Source: Nocardia carnea NBRC 14403 (GTDB taxonomy: Bacteria > Actinomycetota > Actinomycetes > Mycobacteriales > Mycobacteriaceae). Taken from it: a stretch of DNA of 64,000 nt. Position 1 is the first letter of the stretch. Each line of letters begins with the position of its first letter. This document shows, one piece after another, positions 1 to 8,301 of this stretch. The stretch covers positions 1 through 64,000 of the forward strand of contig NZ_BAFV01000120.1 in the NCBI RefSeq assembly GCF_000308515.1. Direction: 5' to 3'. The notes under the pieces were generated by a model. That model was not told where the DNA came from and searched no databases. It worked only from the letters and a program-made list of their open reading frames with translations. The translations under genes were made by a program, and so were the position numbers.

Positions 1-82
1 GAAGACCGTTCCTGAGCATGCCATAGCCCCTGCCCCACCGCAGCAACGAAACTATCGGCGGCCAACCCGAGAAGCAGAGATC

Positions 83-829
83 TCAGGGAACGATCGGTTC
101 CCGCAGCATCGCCTCCAGGTCGGCACGGTTACCGTCGACGGTCAGTTCCGCCTCGTCCAGGGTGACCCGGCCCCACAGCAGGAGCGCCAGTCCCTCGGCG
201 GTACCGGAGATCCGCAGCGGCACCTCGTCGATATCGTGGCCCGCGCCGCCGAGCACCCAGCCCGGGGCCGGTTCGAGATCTGTGGCCACCAGGGCGAGCG
301 GGGACGGCAGCGGTTCCGTCCGGCCGATACCCACCTGGCGGGGATAGAAAACCGTGACCACCTCGTCCACGGCATCCGCCCAGACCTCCGGCAAGGCCCG
401 CATCAGGCCCAGTGCGGCCTTACCCGCGATCGCGGCGCGCAGATCGTGCCCGTGTACGAGGGTTTCGTGGACCTGCCGACGATGCCAGAACGATACCGGC
501 CCTTCGCCCATCGGCTCCGGGTACGCCAGGATCCGGGCGGTCGCCGCCGGGTCCAGTTCGGCGAGGGTTTCGCGCAGTTCCGTGGCGCAGGTGGCGTAGT
601 GATCGGCAAGCTCGAACGGCCCCTCCCCCAGCCGTATCGCTTTCCGGGCGCGCGCATTCGCCGCCGCCCAGTGATGCACGAACGCGAGATGTTCCACGAG
701 TTCGCGGACCGCCCAGTCGCCGCACGCCGGAACGGTGGCCGCGGGATCGGCGTCGGGAATCGAGGCGAGGAACTCGCCCTGGAAATCGGAAAGCAGCAGC
801 GGGAAGTCGAGACCGGAAAGCGCGCTCAT
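83..829 (-). CDS. Maleylpyruvate isomerase family, mycothiol-dependent-type protein
   Basis: The 248-residue protein has the layout of the actinobacterial mycothiol-dependent maleylpyruvate isomerase/DinB-like superfamily. An N-terminal helical bundle carries the CGDWAVRELVEHLAFVHHW segment (about residues 36-54), and a later RRQVHETLVHGHDL segment (about 117-130) supplies further histidines expected at the metal site. A C-terminal small domain follows. Members of this family use mycothiol as thiol cofactor in isomerisation or S-transfer reactions in the cytoplasm; the substrate here cannot be told. The gene is divergent from the TetR gene at 896, which may control it. The ATG is preceded by TAGCTT and six bases, which fits a leaderless message. 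Confidence 0.75.
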   Translation of the reverse strand: MSALSGLDFPLLLSDFQGEFLASIPDADPAATVPACGDWAVRELVEHLAFVHHWAAANARARKAIRLGEGPFELADHYATCATELRETLAELDPAATARILAYPEPMGEGPVSFWHRRQVHETLVHGHDLRAAIAGKAALGLMRALPEVWADAVDEVVTVFYPRQVGIGRTEPLPSPLALVATDLEPAPGWVLGGAGHDIDEVPLRISGTAEGLALLLWGRVTLDEAELTVDGNRADLEAMLREPIVP

Positions 830-841
830 GGCGTCAAGCTA
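830..841 (-). promoter_or_regulatory. Leaderless-type -10 box for the mycothiol-family gene
   Basis: Read on the minus strand, TAGCTT (836-841) is followed by six bases and then the ATG at 829. No Shine-Dalgarno sequence is visible. This TANNNT-N6-ATG spacing is the usual leaderless arrangement in actinobacteria. Confidence 0.4.
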
Positions 842-883
842 CCGCAGGCCACCGACATCGGAGCCCCGTCCGGCCGGGTCGGA

Positions 884-895
884 TAACCTGGCTGC
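884..895 (+). promoter_or_regulatory. Leaderless-type -10 box for the TetR gene at 896
   Basis: TAACCT (884-889) is followed by six bases and the ATG at 896, with no ribosome binding site. The region 830-895 therefore appears to hold two face-away promoters for the divergent pair. Confidence 0.4.
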
Positions 896-1489
896 ATGCT
901 CGCCGACAGTCCGCCGCAGCGGCCATTCAGCAGTATTCCCTGGACCGCGGCGCAGCGCCGGACGATGGCTGCCGCGCTCGACCTGATCGGCGTACACGGG
1001 GTGAGCGGTACATCGCTGCAGATGATCGCCGACGCTGTCGGTGTCACCAAGGCCGCGGTGTACTACCAGTTCAAAACCAAGGAGGAGATCGTCGTCGCGG
1101 TCACCGCGAGCGAGCTGGCCATCCTGGAGGACGGGCTGATCGCCGCCGAGGCCGAACCGGATCTGGCCCGGGCCCGCAAGGTGCTGCTCGATCAGGTCAT
1201 CGATCTCGCGGTATCGCGCCGGCGCTGGGTGAGCACCTTGACCAACGATCCGGTGATCACCCGGATCCTCAGTCAGCACGAACCGTTCCGGCAGTTCCTG
1301 GGCCGCCTGTACTCGGTGCTGCTCGACGAACGGCACGGTGACGATACGCTCACCCGGGTCTCGGCGGCGGTGCTCTCGGCGGCGATCGGCGGCTCGGTGA
1401 TCAACCCGCTGGTCACCGATATCGACGACGACACCCTGCGGGCGACCCTGGTTCATCTGACCCAGCGGATGCTGGATCTGCCGGACTGA
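896..1489 (+). CDS. TetR/AcrR family transcriptional regulator
   Basis: The 197-residue protein has a typical TetR N-terminal helix-turn-helix: GVSGTSLQMIADAVGVTKAA followed by VYYQFKTKEEI at about residues 36-66. The longer C-terminal half is the variable ligand-binding and dimerisation domain. It is probably a repressor that binds near its own gene. It is divergent from the mycothiol-enzyme homologue and convergent with the small membrane-protein gene ending at 1504, so the isomerase-like gene is the most natural target. The ligand is unknown. Confidence 0.88.
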   Translation: MLADSPPQRPFSSIPWTAAQRRTMAAALDLIGVHGVSGTSLQMIADAVGVTKAAVYYQFKTKEEIVVAVTASELAILEDGLIAAEAEPDLARARKVLLDQVIDLAVSRRRWVSTLTNDPVITRILSQHEPFRQFLGRLYSVLLDERHGDDTLTRVSAAVLSAAIGGSVINPLVTDIDDDTLRATLVHLTQRMLDLPD

Positions 1490-1503
1490 ACAGGACACCC
1501 GCA

Positions 1504-1782
1504 CTACCAGAGGTAGATGCCCAGCACCGCACCCCACAGCACGATCAGCCACGCATCGGTGGCCGCTTTCAGCCAGCGCGGCGCGGTGCGGGCCTCCATG
1601 AAGTACCGGATGATGAGCCGGCCTTTGACGGCACCGAGAACGACGACCAGCATCGTGATCGGTGTGCTCGGTGATACCGGCGCCGCCCCGTGGCCCGGAG
1701 CCAGTACCCAGGACAGCAGCGTGATCGCGGAGAGCAGCAGCCACACCGCGGTGGTCGCCCGCGCGGACACGATTCGCAGCAT
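1504..1782 (-). CDS. Cytochrome c oxidase subunit IV / NorF-like small membrane protein
   Basis: A 92-residue protein with three predicted membrane segments. The KGRLIIRYFMEARTAPRWL core (about residues 49-67) matches the prokaryotic oxidase subunit IV family that also contains NorF. The start at 1782 is chosen over an upstream in-frame ATG because GAGGTG lies six bases before it. It lies five bases after the subunit III-like gene, so the two are co-transcribed. No catalytic subunit I or II gene is in the window, so it may be an accessory or orphan subunit. Confidence 0.75.
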   Translation of the reverse strand: MLRIVSARATTAVWLLLSAITLLSWVLAPGHGAAPVSPSTPITMLVVVLGAVKGRLIIRYFMEARTAPRWLKAATDAWLIVLWGAVLGIYLW

Positions 1783-1787
1783 CGCGT

Positions 1788-2408
1788 TCACCTCATCACG
1801 TAGAGGAGGCCGAAGATGACGATCCACAGCAGATCGACCATATGCCAGTAGACGGCCCCCGATTCGGCGACCGTGATCCGCCGCCGGCGCGGGTCGCGCA
1901 GTTCGCGGACCACGATCCCCAGGATCAGCAACCCCAGGCCCACATGGAAGAGATGGACCCCGGTCAGCATGTAGTAGAAGGTGAAGAACTCACCGCTGGG
2001 CAGGGTGTAGCCGCGGGCGATCTCGGACGACCATTCGTAGACCTTGATCCCGATGAACAGCACACCCAGCCCCGCACCCGCGTAGATCCGGCGCAGGGCC
2101 CGATCGGGTGCCCCGGCCCGGGCGGCCTGCACGCTCCGTGCGACGCACCACGAGCTGGTCAGCAGGACAAGGGTGTTCACCGTTCCGAGGTCGAGATTCA
2201 GATGCTGTTGGGCGGCGAGGAATTCCTGCGGTGCCATGGCGCGGTGCACCATGAAGATCACGAAATAGGCGCCGAAGATCAGCAGATCACCGAGCACCAT
2301 CACCCACATATGCCCGTCGCCGGGTAACGGGAGTCGTTCGGCGCCGGCCGATTGCGGCTCACCCGATTCCTCGCGGGTGGCGACGAGGGGCCGGTCGGTA
2401 TCGGTCAT
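1788..2408 (-). CDS. Heme-copper oxidase subunit III (NorE-like) protein
   Basis: About 206 residues with five membrane segments. Hallmarks of the CoxC/NorE family are the MWVMVLGDLLIFGAYFVIF first helix, the YYMLTGVHLFHVGLGL segment and the terminal VYWHMVDLLWIVIFGLLYV helix with its conserved His. The start at 2408 is set by AAGGAGG upstream. NorE-type proteins accompany nitric oxide reductases or stand alone; no NorB or CoxA gene is nearby. The gene is followed directly by the subunit IV-like gene and preceded by two unknown membrane-protein genes in the same direction. Confidence 0.82.
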   Translation of the reverse strand: MTDTDRPLVATREESGEPQSAGAERLPLPGDGHMWVMVLGDLLIFGAYFVIFMVHRAMAPQEFLAAQQHLNLDLGTVNTLVLLTSSWCVARSVQAARAGAPDRALRRIYAGAGLGVLFIGIKVYEWSSEIARGYTLPSGEFFTFYYMLTGVHLFHVGLGLLILGIVVRELRDPRRRRITVAESGAVYWHMVDLLWIVIFGLLYVMR

Positions 2409-2448
2409 CGCGAACCTCCTTCGCGGGACTCGGTGGTGGGCGCGCGGG

Positions 2449-3216
2449 TCATGGCAGCGGCGGTTCGCCGGCGGGCTGCCTCTGCCCGGCTTTCCGCAGG
2501 AAGGCGATGACACACATCAACCAGAATCCGAAGACGACCGTGCCCATCCAGAAACTGATCGACCCGTTCCAGGCGAACGGTCCTGCCATGGAGATGAACA
2601 CCGGGGTGGCGAGAATTTCCGTGACGATCTGCCAGACCGTCACGTAGCCGAGCCATTTGGGGAAGATTCCGTTGCGGTCGTAGAAGATCGCGAGAGCGAA
2701 CCCGAAATATGCGGTGACGAAACAGCCGAGCGAGCCGACATAGGAGAGCAGGCCGAGATCGTAGAGGAGGGCCAGTAATTCCGGATCGCGGTCGTCGCGG
2801 TAGACGGCGACCAGGAAGCAGAAGGCCACGAGCAGACAGCCGGGTAGTGCACCGACGGCCATACCGCCCATATAGATGTAGGCGCCCACGGAGCCCACCG
2901 ACATTCGTTTCATGTGATAGACGACGATGCCGTTCGATATTCCGGCGCCGCCGACTATCAGCAGCAGTACCGCGAACCCGATCTGGATGGTCACGGTGTG
3001 GGTGTCGAAGAATTGCGTGATCTGCTCGGGGCCGGTGTCCGGCCGCGGTGGCGGCATCACTCGGGCGAGCAGGACGAAGATCAGCCCGAACGCGGTGTAG
3101 AAGGCCGGGACGATCGCGAAGCAGACCCAGACATCTCTTTTCCCGGCCGGTTCGGGGGGATCGCGCTGCGGATCTCCGCCGGCTGCCCGGTCGAATACGG
3201 GTTGCAGAACTCTCAT
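2449..3216 (-). CDS. Uncharacterised polytopic membrane protein (paralogue of the 3213-3956 product)
   Basis: 255 residues with about seven hydrophobic segments and no recognised catalytic motif. It shares three features with the product of the upstream gene: a DRDPELLALLYD segment before a central helix, IFPKW, and GPFAWNGSISFW near the C-terminus. The two are therefore diverged duplicates. Its ATG overlaps the stop of that gene by four bases (ATGA), indicating translational coupling. A soluble loop of about 25 residues follows the first helix (MPPPRPDTGPEQITQFFDTH). Location suggests a role in the cytoplasmic membrane alongside the orphan oxidase-subunit pair, but no function can be assigned. 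Confidence 0.7.
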   Translation of the reverse strand: MRVLQPVFDRAAGGDPQRDPPEPAGKRDVWVCFAIVPAFYTAFGLIFVLLARVMPPPRPDTGPEQITQFFDTHTVTIQIGFAVLLLIVGGAGISNGIVVYHMKRMSVGSVGAYIYMGGMAVGALPGCLLVAFCFLVAVYRDDRDPELLALLYDLGLLSYVGSLGCFVTAYFGFALAIFYDRNGIFPKWLGYVTVWQIVTEILATPVFISMAGPFAWNGSISFWMGTVVFGFWLMCVIAFLRKAGQRQPAGEPPLP

Positions 3217-3956
3217 CGCGACCCGCCCGTCGCCGCCGCCTGCCGTCGCAGAGTGGCCCGCAGGACGAAGAACATCACGACGGTGAACGCCGCGAAGGCG
3301 CCGTTGCGCAGCCAGAACGATATGACGCCGTCCCAGGCCAGCGGGCCACTGGTGACCACCGCGGCGGCGGTGGCGGGCGCCATCGCGATCGCTGTGCCGA
3401 CGGCGAAATGGGCGACCCAGCGCGGGAATACCCGCTGCGGACCGCTGTCGAAGTAGATCGCCGCGGCCAGCAGCAGATTCTGGGCCACGAGAATGCCGAC
3501 CGGCGCGATGAACACGATCCAGGCCATATCGTTGAGCAGCAGGATCAATTCGGGATCACGGTCGGGCCGGAAGGCGGCGACGAGGTAGAAGATATCGGCC
3601 AGTGCGAAAATCGTCGCGCCGCTCACCGTGGCGGTCAGGTAGCAGTAGGCGAAGACATGGGTCTGGGTGGCCATTCTTTTCAGCTGCGCCACGATCACCA
3701 TGAAGAACGGGATCAGCATGATGCCACAGAGATTGAAGGTGATCATGCTGAACCGGATCAGCGCCTGATTATCGGCGTAGAAGGCGGCGACCTGCTCCGC
3801 CGGCATATCCGGCGATATCGGGGGAAAGAAGCCGGGGAATGCCAGGAATGCGATCAGCAGGATCACACCGGCCACCGGGCCGGTCCACACACTGATCGAT
3901 TGGATCTCCAGATCTGCGGCGGAGCTGGAATCTTGCGCCTCGGCGGGAATCTGCAT
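3213..3956 (-). CDS. Uncharacterised polytopic membrane protein (paralogue of the 2449-3216 product)
   Basis: About 247 residues with seven hydrophobic segments. The ATG at 3956 is preferred because GAGGT lies just upstream and the longer reading adds an Arg/Gly-rich tail. The shared motifs DRDPELILLLND, VFPRW and GPLAWDGVISFW mark it as a sister of the next gene. The extracytoplasmic-type loop MPAEQVAAFYADNQ after helix 1 matches EQITQFFDTH in the sister. It is first in the leftward four-gene membrane set and is divergent from the Mce operon. The intervening region holds two identical-arm palindromes, so the two operons may share one regulator. Confidence 0.7.
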   Translation of the reverse strand: MQIPAEAQDSSSAADLEIQSISVWTGPVAGVILLIAFLAFPGFFPPISPDMPAEQVAAFYADNQALIRFSMITFNLCGIMLIPFFMVIVAQLKRMATQTHVFAYCYLTATVSGATIFALADIFYLVAAFRPDRDPELILLLNDMAWIVFIAPVGILVAQNLLLAAAIYFDSGPQRVFPRWVAHFAVGTAIAMAPATAAAVVTSGPLAWDGVISFWLRNGAFAAFTVVMFFVLRATLRRQAAATGGSR

Positions 3957-4016
3957 CGCACCTCGATTCACTCCCGACCGGCCCGGGGCGCGGCATATCA
4001 GCCCACTCCGCAACAC

Positions 4017-4032
4017 CTAGCCGATCGGCTAG
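4017..4032. promoter_or_regulatory. Palindromic operator candidate, copy 1
   Basis: A perfect 16-base palindrome with arms CTAGCCG and CGGCTAG around AT. It lies 60 bases upstream of the leftward membrane-protein operon start. The same arms recur at 4153-4168. The size and symmetry fit a TetR-family dimer site; the TetR gene at 13477-14064 beyond the Mce operon is one possible binder. Confidence 0.6.
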
Positions 4033-4152
4033 AACGAGGATAAACCGACGGACCGGAATTTGTCGATCCCCGAACCGGGATTTCCACTGAGAGACAGCCC
4101 GTTACCACACAGCGCACGTGCCACCGGGCCGATTCCGGGCCCGAAATCTTTT

Positions 4153-4168
4153 CTAGCCGTTCGGCTAG
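4153..4168. promoter_or_regulatory. Palindromic operator candidate, copy 2
   Basis: The same seven-base arms CTAGCCG/CGGCTAG, here around TT. The site is 136 bases from copy 1 and about 80 bases before the first Mce-operon start codon. A TAATCT hexamer at 4189-4194 could be the -10 box of the rightward promoter, which would place this palindrome over its -35 region. Confidence 0.6.
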
Positions 4169-4249
4169 CACGGCCATTCCGGATCCGTTAATCTGCCTCC
4201 AACGCCGCTGAGCACAGGCTCAATACCCAGCGGGTGGGCGGAGGTCTTC

Positions 4250-5110
4250 ATGAGCATCGGACCAACCCTCGACGACAACACACCGGTAGCGACCGACCGG
4301 ATCACCGCATGGTTTCGCGGGTACCTACAGCGCCATCCCGTCGCTGCCCTGGCCACCCTCGGGCGCCAGGTCCTCATGGGCCGGCAAGCATTGCGCTATC
4401 TGTTCGCCGATCTGGCCACCGGCCGCTTCCCCGTGGGTGAATTCGTCCATCAGGCCGCGTTCATGGTCCGCACCTCCTGGCTGCCGACGGTCGCGGTGGC
4501 GCTCCCCATCAGTGCGACCCTGTCCATCCAATTCGGTTTGCTCGCAGGTCAGGTCGGCGCCACCTCGCTGGCCGGTGCCGCCAGCGGCCTGGCCGTGATC
4601 CGGCAGTCGGCGCCCATGGTCACCGCGATCCTGATGGCCGCGGCGGTCGGTTCGGCGATCTGTGCGGACCTCGGTGCGCGCACCATCCGCGACGAGATCG
4701 ACGCCATGGAGGTCATGGGCGTATCGGTGCTGCGCCGGCTCGTGGTGCCGCGGCTGGCCGCCGGGATCGTCGTCGCCGTCGCGCTCACCGGATTGAGCTG
4801 CTTCATCGGCTTCCTGGCCGGATACCTGTTCAACGTCTATGTGCAGGCGGGGACTCCGGGCAGTTTCATGGCCACGTTCTCGTCCTTCGCCACCGCGAGC
4901 GACCTGTATCTGGCCATGGTCAAAGCGGTCGTCTTCGGTGTGATCGTCACCGTGATCGCCTGCGAGAAGGGCCTCAGTACCCGGGGCGGTCCCGGCGGAG
5001 TGGCCGACTCCGTGAACGCGACGGTGGTCGCCTCGATCATCTTCCTGATGGTCGTCAACGTCGGATTCACGGAGATGTACACGATTCTCTTCCCGAGGAC
5101 GACACTCTGA
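4250..5110 (+). CDS. YrbE-type ABC permease A of the Mce operon (MlaE family)
   Basis: 286 residues with the MlaE/YrbE permease fold: five to six membrane helices, the central SAMMTAILMAAAVGSAICADLGARTI-type region (about 123-148), and the EIDAMEVMGVSVLRRLVVPR segment that docks the ATPase. It forms the inner-membrane permease, together with the next gene product, of a lipid importer. The ATPase subunit (MceG) is not in the window, as is usual. GGAGG sits before the ATG. The stop overlaps the following ATG by one base. Confidence 0.92.
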   Translation: MSIGPTLDDNTPVATDRITAWFRGYLQRHPVAALATLGRQVLMGRQALRYLFADLATGRFPVGEFVHQAAFMVRTSWLPTVAVALPISATLSIQFGLLAGQVGATSLAGAASGLAVIRQSAPMVTAILMAAAVGSAICADLGARTIRDEIDAMEVMGVSVLRRLVVPRLAAGIVVAVALTGLSCFIGFLAGYLFNVYVQAGTPGSFMATFSSFATASDLYLAMVKAVVFGVIVTVIACEKGLSTRGGPGGVADSVNATVVASIIFLMVVNVGFTEMYTILFPRTTL

Positions 5111-5964
5111 TGGCAGCGACCTACCACTTTCCCGGGACCGCGCGACCGCTCGCGCTGGTCCGGCAATGCGGCCGGGTGTTCATCACGCTCGGCCATATGA
5201 TCACGTTCTTCGTGCGGGCGGTCGTCTCGATCCCGGTGGCCCTGCGCCACTACAACCGCGAATCGATGCGGATCCTGTCGGATGTCACCTGGGGCAACGG
5301 ATCACTGGTGGTCGGCGGCGGGACCGCGGGTGTGATCATCGTGCTGGGGGCCGCCGCGGGCGCCATCGTGGGGATCGAGGGCCACAGTGCCTTGAAACTA
5401 CTCGGGATGGAGCCCGCCACGGGCATGATCGCCGCGACCGCTGCCACCCGCGAACTGGCGCCGATCATGGCCTCCATCGCCTTCGCCGCGCAGGCGGGTT
5501 GCCGGTTCACCGCCCAGCTCGGTGCGATGCGGATCGCCGAGGAGATCGATGCCCTGCACGCCGTGGCGATCAGGCCGATCCCGTATCTGGTATCCACCCG
5601 GCTACTCGCATCGATGATCGCCGTGGTGCCGCTGTATGTCGCCGCACTGGCCGCCGACTATCTCGCGGTGGAGTTCTTCGTCTGGGTCGCCGGGGGCGAA
5701 TCGTTCGGCACCTACGAGCACTACTTCAACCTGGTACTCGGCGGTACCGACGTGCTGTATTCGCTGCTCAAAGCACTGGTCTTCGTGGTCATCACCACGA
5801 CGGTGCAGTGCTACTACGGCTACTACGCGGCCGGCGGTCCACAGGGTGTAGGAGTGGCGGCCGGGCGGGCCATGCGGGCCGGTATCACGGTGATGATCTC
5901 GGTGAATCTGCTGCTGACCCTGGCGCTGTGGGGTTTCGACTCCGGTTCCCGGATCAGCGGATAG
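5110..5964 (+). CDS. YrbE-type ABC permease B of the Mce operon (MlaE family)
   Basis: 284 residues, the second permease half. Family marks are GMEPATGMIAATAATRELAP (about 98-117), the AGCRFTAQLGAMRIAEEIDAL coupling-helix region, and the C-terminal GGPQGVGVAAGRAMRAG segment before the last helix. It pairs with the preceding permease to form the membrane channel fed by the MceA-F hexamer. It starts within the stop codon of the upstream gene (TGATG), indicating tight coupling, and is followed 10 bases later by mceA. Confidence 0.92.
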   Translation: MAATYHFPGTARPLALVRQCGRVFITLGHMITFFVRAVVSIPVALRHYNRESMRILSDVTWGNGSLVVGGGTAGVIIVLGAAAGAIVGIEGHSALKLLGMEPATGMIAATAATRELAPIMASIAFAAQAGCRFTAQLGAMRIAEEIDALHAVAIRPIPYLVSTRLLASMIAVVPLYVAALAADYLAVEFFVWVAGGESFGTYEHYFNLVLGGTDVLYSLLKALVFVVITTTVQCYYGYYAAGGPQGVGVAAGRAMRAGITVMISVNLLLTLALWGFDSGSRISG

Positions 5965-5974
5965 GGGGCCTGAG

Positions 5975-7261
5975 ATGCCGAGTGCTTTCGAAGCGGACGA
6001 CCGGAACCTGCCGGACTGGAAACTACTGGTGCGCGGGATCGGTTTCGCGTTGGTCGCCGCCGCCTTGGTCGCCGCCGGAATCGCGCGCTCGCAGGGGGCT
6101 TTCGAATCCACCGTCCCGGTGACCGCACTGATGACCGATATCGGCGACGGTCTCCCGGTGAAATCGGATGTGAAATACCGCGGTGTTCTCGTCGGTATCG
6201 TCACCGAGGTCACGCCGGGCGCCGGCGGCGGACCGAACTGGGTCGGGATCGAACTGTGGCCGGAACAGGCGCGTGGTATCCCCGCCACGGTCACGGCCCG
6301 CGTCGTCCCCAGCAATGTGTTCGCGGTCCCCTCCATCCAACTGGTGGACAACGGCCCCGCGCCCGCGCTGCGCGCCGATACGGAGATACCGCAGGACCAC
6401 AGTCTGGCCACCGTCCAGTTACAGACCTCGCTGACCGCCTTGAGCCGGATCGCGGCGGCCGCCGGCCGCTCCCCCACCGACCCCACGGTCGGGATCCTGG
6501 CCACGGTCCAGCGCGCGACCAGCGGGCGCGGCGCGGAGATGGTGCAGGCGGGGGCGCAGCTGGAACGGATCGCCCGGGCGCTGGACGAATTCGCCGCACC
6601 CGGTCAGGGCCCCTCGACGATCGATACGCTCGCCCGGGCACTGGCCGGTCTGCAGTCGTCGGCGCCGGATCTGCTGCAGGCGGTGCATCATACGGTCGGG
6701 CCGATGCGCATGGTCGCCCAGCAACAGGGGCACCTGTCGGCCCTGCTGTCCGGAGGGCTGGTCACCGCATCGAGTGCCGGGACCGCCCTGACCAACCACG
6801 CCGGCACCCTCACCGATATCACCGGCAAGATGGCGCCGGTCCTGGATGTGCTGGCCCGCGGCAGTCAGAACTTCGTACAGATGACCACCTCGCAGGCGCG
6901 CCTGTCGCGGAAGTTCGGAACCGAGATCTGGAAACCCGAATCGCAGAGTGCCGCCGCCGCGGTCATCGTCGAACTCACCCCGCACAAGCAGTACATCCGC
7001 GCCGACTGCCCCCGTTACGGACACCTGGCCGGCCCCAGCTGTGCGACCGGCCCGGCCGGGTCGGCGCCGGTGATCCCCGGGGGGTTCACGCCCGCGGCCG
7101 CGGATTCCGGCGGCGGGGCGGTCGGGGGCCAGGGCGAACGCGACAAGGTCACCACGGTATTGGGCACCGCGGCCGATGATCTGTCGACGCTGCTGCTGGG
7201 ACCACTGGTGCGCGGCAACGAGGTCACGGTCGTACCGGATACGGCGGAGGGTCCGCGATGA
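5975..7261 (+). CDS. mceA: MceA-position Mce family protein
   Basis: 428 residues: an N-terminal membrane helix (about 17-37), the MCE/MlaD domain (about 45-125, including SDVKYRGVLVGIVTEV), then a long helical stretch that in Mce complexes forms part of the periplasm-spanning needle. The domain binds and conducts lipids. First of six mce genes. The usual RGD or cholesterol-specific signatures that would identify the substrate were not found, so the mce operon number is not assigned. The stop overlaps mceB by four bases. Confidence 0.9.
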   Translation: MPSAFEADDRNLPDWKLLVRGIGFALVAAALVAAGIARSQGAFESTVPVTALMTDIGDGLPVKSDVKYRGVLVGIVTEVTPGAGGGPNWVGIELWPEQARGIPATVTARVVPSNVFAVPSIQLVDNGPAPALRADTEIPQDHSLATVQLQTSLTALSRIAAAAGRSPTDPTVGILATVQRATSGRGAEMVQAGAQLERIARALDEFAAPGQGPSTIDTLARALAGLQSSAPDLLQAVHHTVGPMRMVAQQQGHLSALLSGGLVTASSAGTALTNHAGTLTDITGKMAPVLDVLARGSQNFVQMTTSQARLSRKFGTEIWKPESQSAAAAVIVELTPHKQYIRADCPRYGHLAGPSCATGPAGSAPVIPGGFTPAAADSGGGAVGGQGERDKVTTVLGTAADDLSTLLLGPLVRGNEVTVVPDTAEGPR

Positions 7262-8295
7262 GCTATCGCAAACCACTGATCGGACTGTCGATCTTCCTGG
7301 TCATCGCCATGACACTGACGTGGATGGTGTACCTGACCCTGCAACGGGGCGTCGCCGAGGAGACCCATTCCTACGAGGCGGTGTTCACCGATGTCTCGGG
7401 TCTGCGCGCCGGTGACGATGTGCGGATGGCGGGGGTGAAGGTGGGGCGCGTCGATTCGATCGCCGTCGACGGGACGCACGCCCGGGTCGGTTTCGAGGTC
7501 ACCCGGGATCAGACCCTCTACGGCAACACCCTCGCCACCGTCACCTACCAGAACCTGATCGGCCAGCGATATCTCGGGCTGGCACCCGACGATTTCGGCA
7601 GTCCCGAACCGCTGGAACCCGGGGCGGTGATCCCGGTCGAGCACACCGAACCGTCCTTCGATATCTCCGGCCTGCTCAACGGTTTCCAGCCGCTGTTCAG
7701 CATGCTCGACCCGGGCGATATCGACAAGATCACCGCCGCGCTGATCAGGGCGCTACAAGGCGAGGACGGGGCGCTGCTCGCGCTGATCACCGAAACCAGT
7801 GCGCTCGTCGAATCGTTCGCGGGCCCGGATCAGGTACTCGGGACGATCATCGACAATCTCGGCCGGGTCCTCACCGATCTGGCCGAGCACAGCGGCGAAT
7901 TGCAGACCACGATCACGCAGACCCGCGAGATCTTCGACAGTCTGCACGCCCGGCGCGACACCCTGCTGTCGCAGACCACCGATATCGCTGTGGTCCTGGA
8001 CCGCGCGGCGCAGGTGGTGGGCGGCGCGGCACCGGCGCTGGCCCATTTCGTCACCCGCGAACCCGGCTTCGCGCGGCATTTCCTGGACAACAAACCGAAG
8101 TTCGCCTATCTGGGGGCCAACTTGCCGCTGATGCTGAAGGCGCTCGCGCGGATCGTCGACAAGGGCGCCTATATCAATGCCTACGTCTGCGATATCGGAT
8201 TCAGTATGGTGCCGGGTTTCGACCCGCTCATTGCCCAGATACTCGCGCTCGCCTCGCCCAGCGGCCGGGTCGAACATTCGGCGATCTGCAGGTGA
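7258..8295 (+). CDS. mceB: MceB-position Mce family protein
   Basis: 345 residues: one N-terminal membrane helix (about 10-30), an MCE domain with DVSGLRAGDDVRMAGVKVGRV (about 50-70), a helical tail, and a conserved C-terminal domain with YINAYVCDIGFSM ending in a cysteine. It is the second subunit of the Mce hexamer. Translation is coupled to mceA through an ATGA overlap; mceC begins seven bases after its stop. Confidence 0.9.
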   Translation: MSYRKPLIGLSIFLVIAMTLTWMVYLTLQRGVAEETHSYEAVFTDVSGLRAGDDVRMAGVKVGRVDSIAVDGTHARVGFEVTRDQTLYGNTLATVTYQNLIGQRYLGLAPDDFGSPEPLEPGAVIPVEHTEPSFDISGLLNGFQPLFSMLDPGDIDKITAALIRALQGEDGALLALITETSALVESFAGPDQVLGTIIDNLGRVLTDLAEHSGELQTTITQTREIFDSLHARRDTLLSQTTDIAVVLDRAAQVVGGAAPALAHFVTREPGFARHFLDNKPKFAYLGANLPLMLKALARIVDKGAYINAYVCDIGFSMVPGFDPLIAQILALASPSGRVEHSAICR

Positions 8296-8301
8296 GGACC
8301 T

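Noticed and set aside
839..1744. A 301-residue minus-strand frame opposite the TetR gene.
   Set aside because: It is a high-GC shadow: antisense to a clear TetR gene, with Arg/Gly/His-rich composition and no motif.
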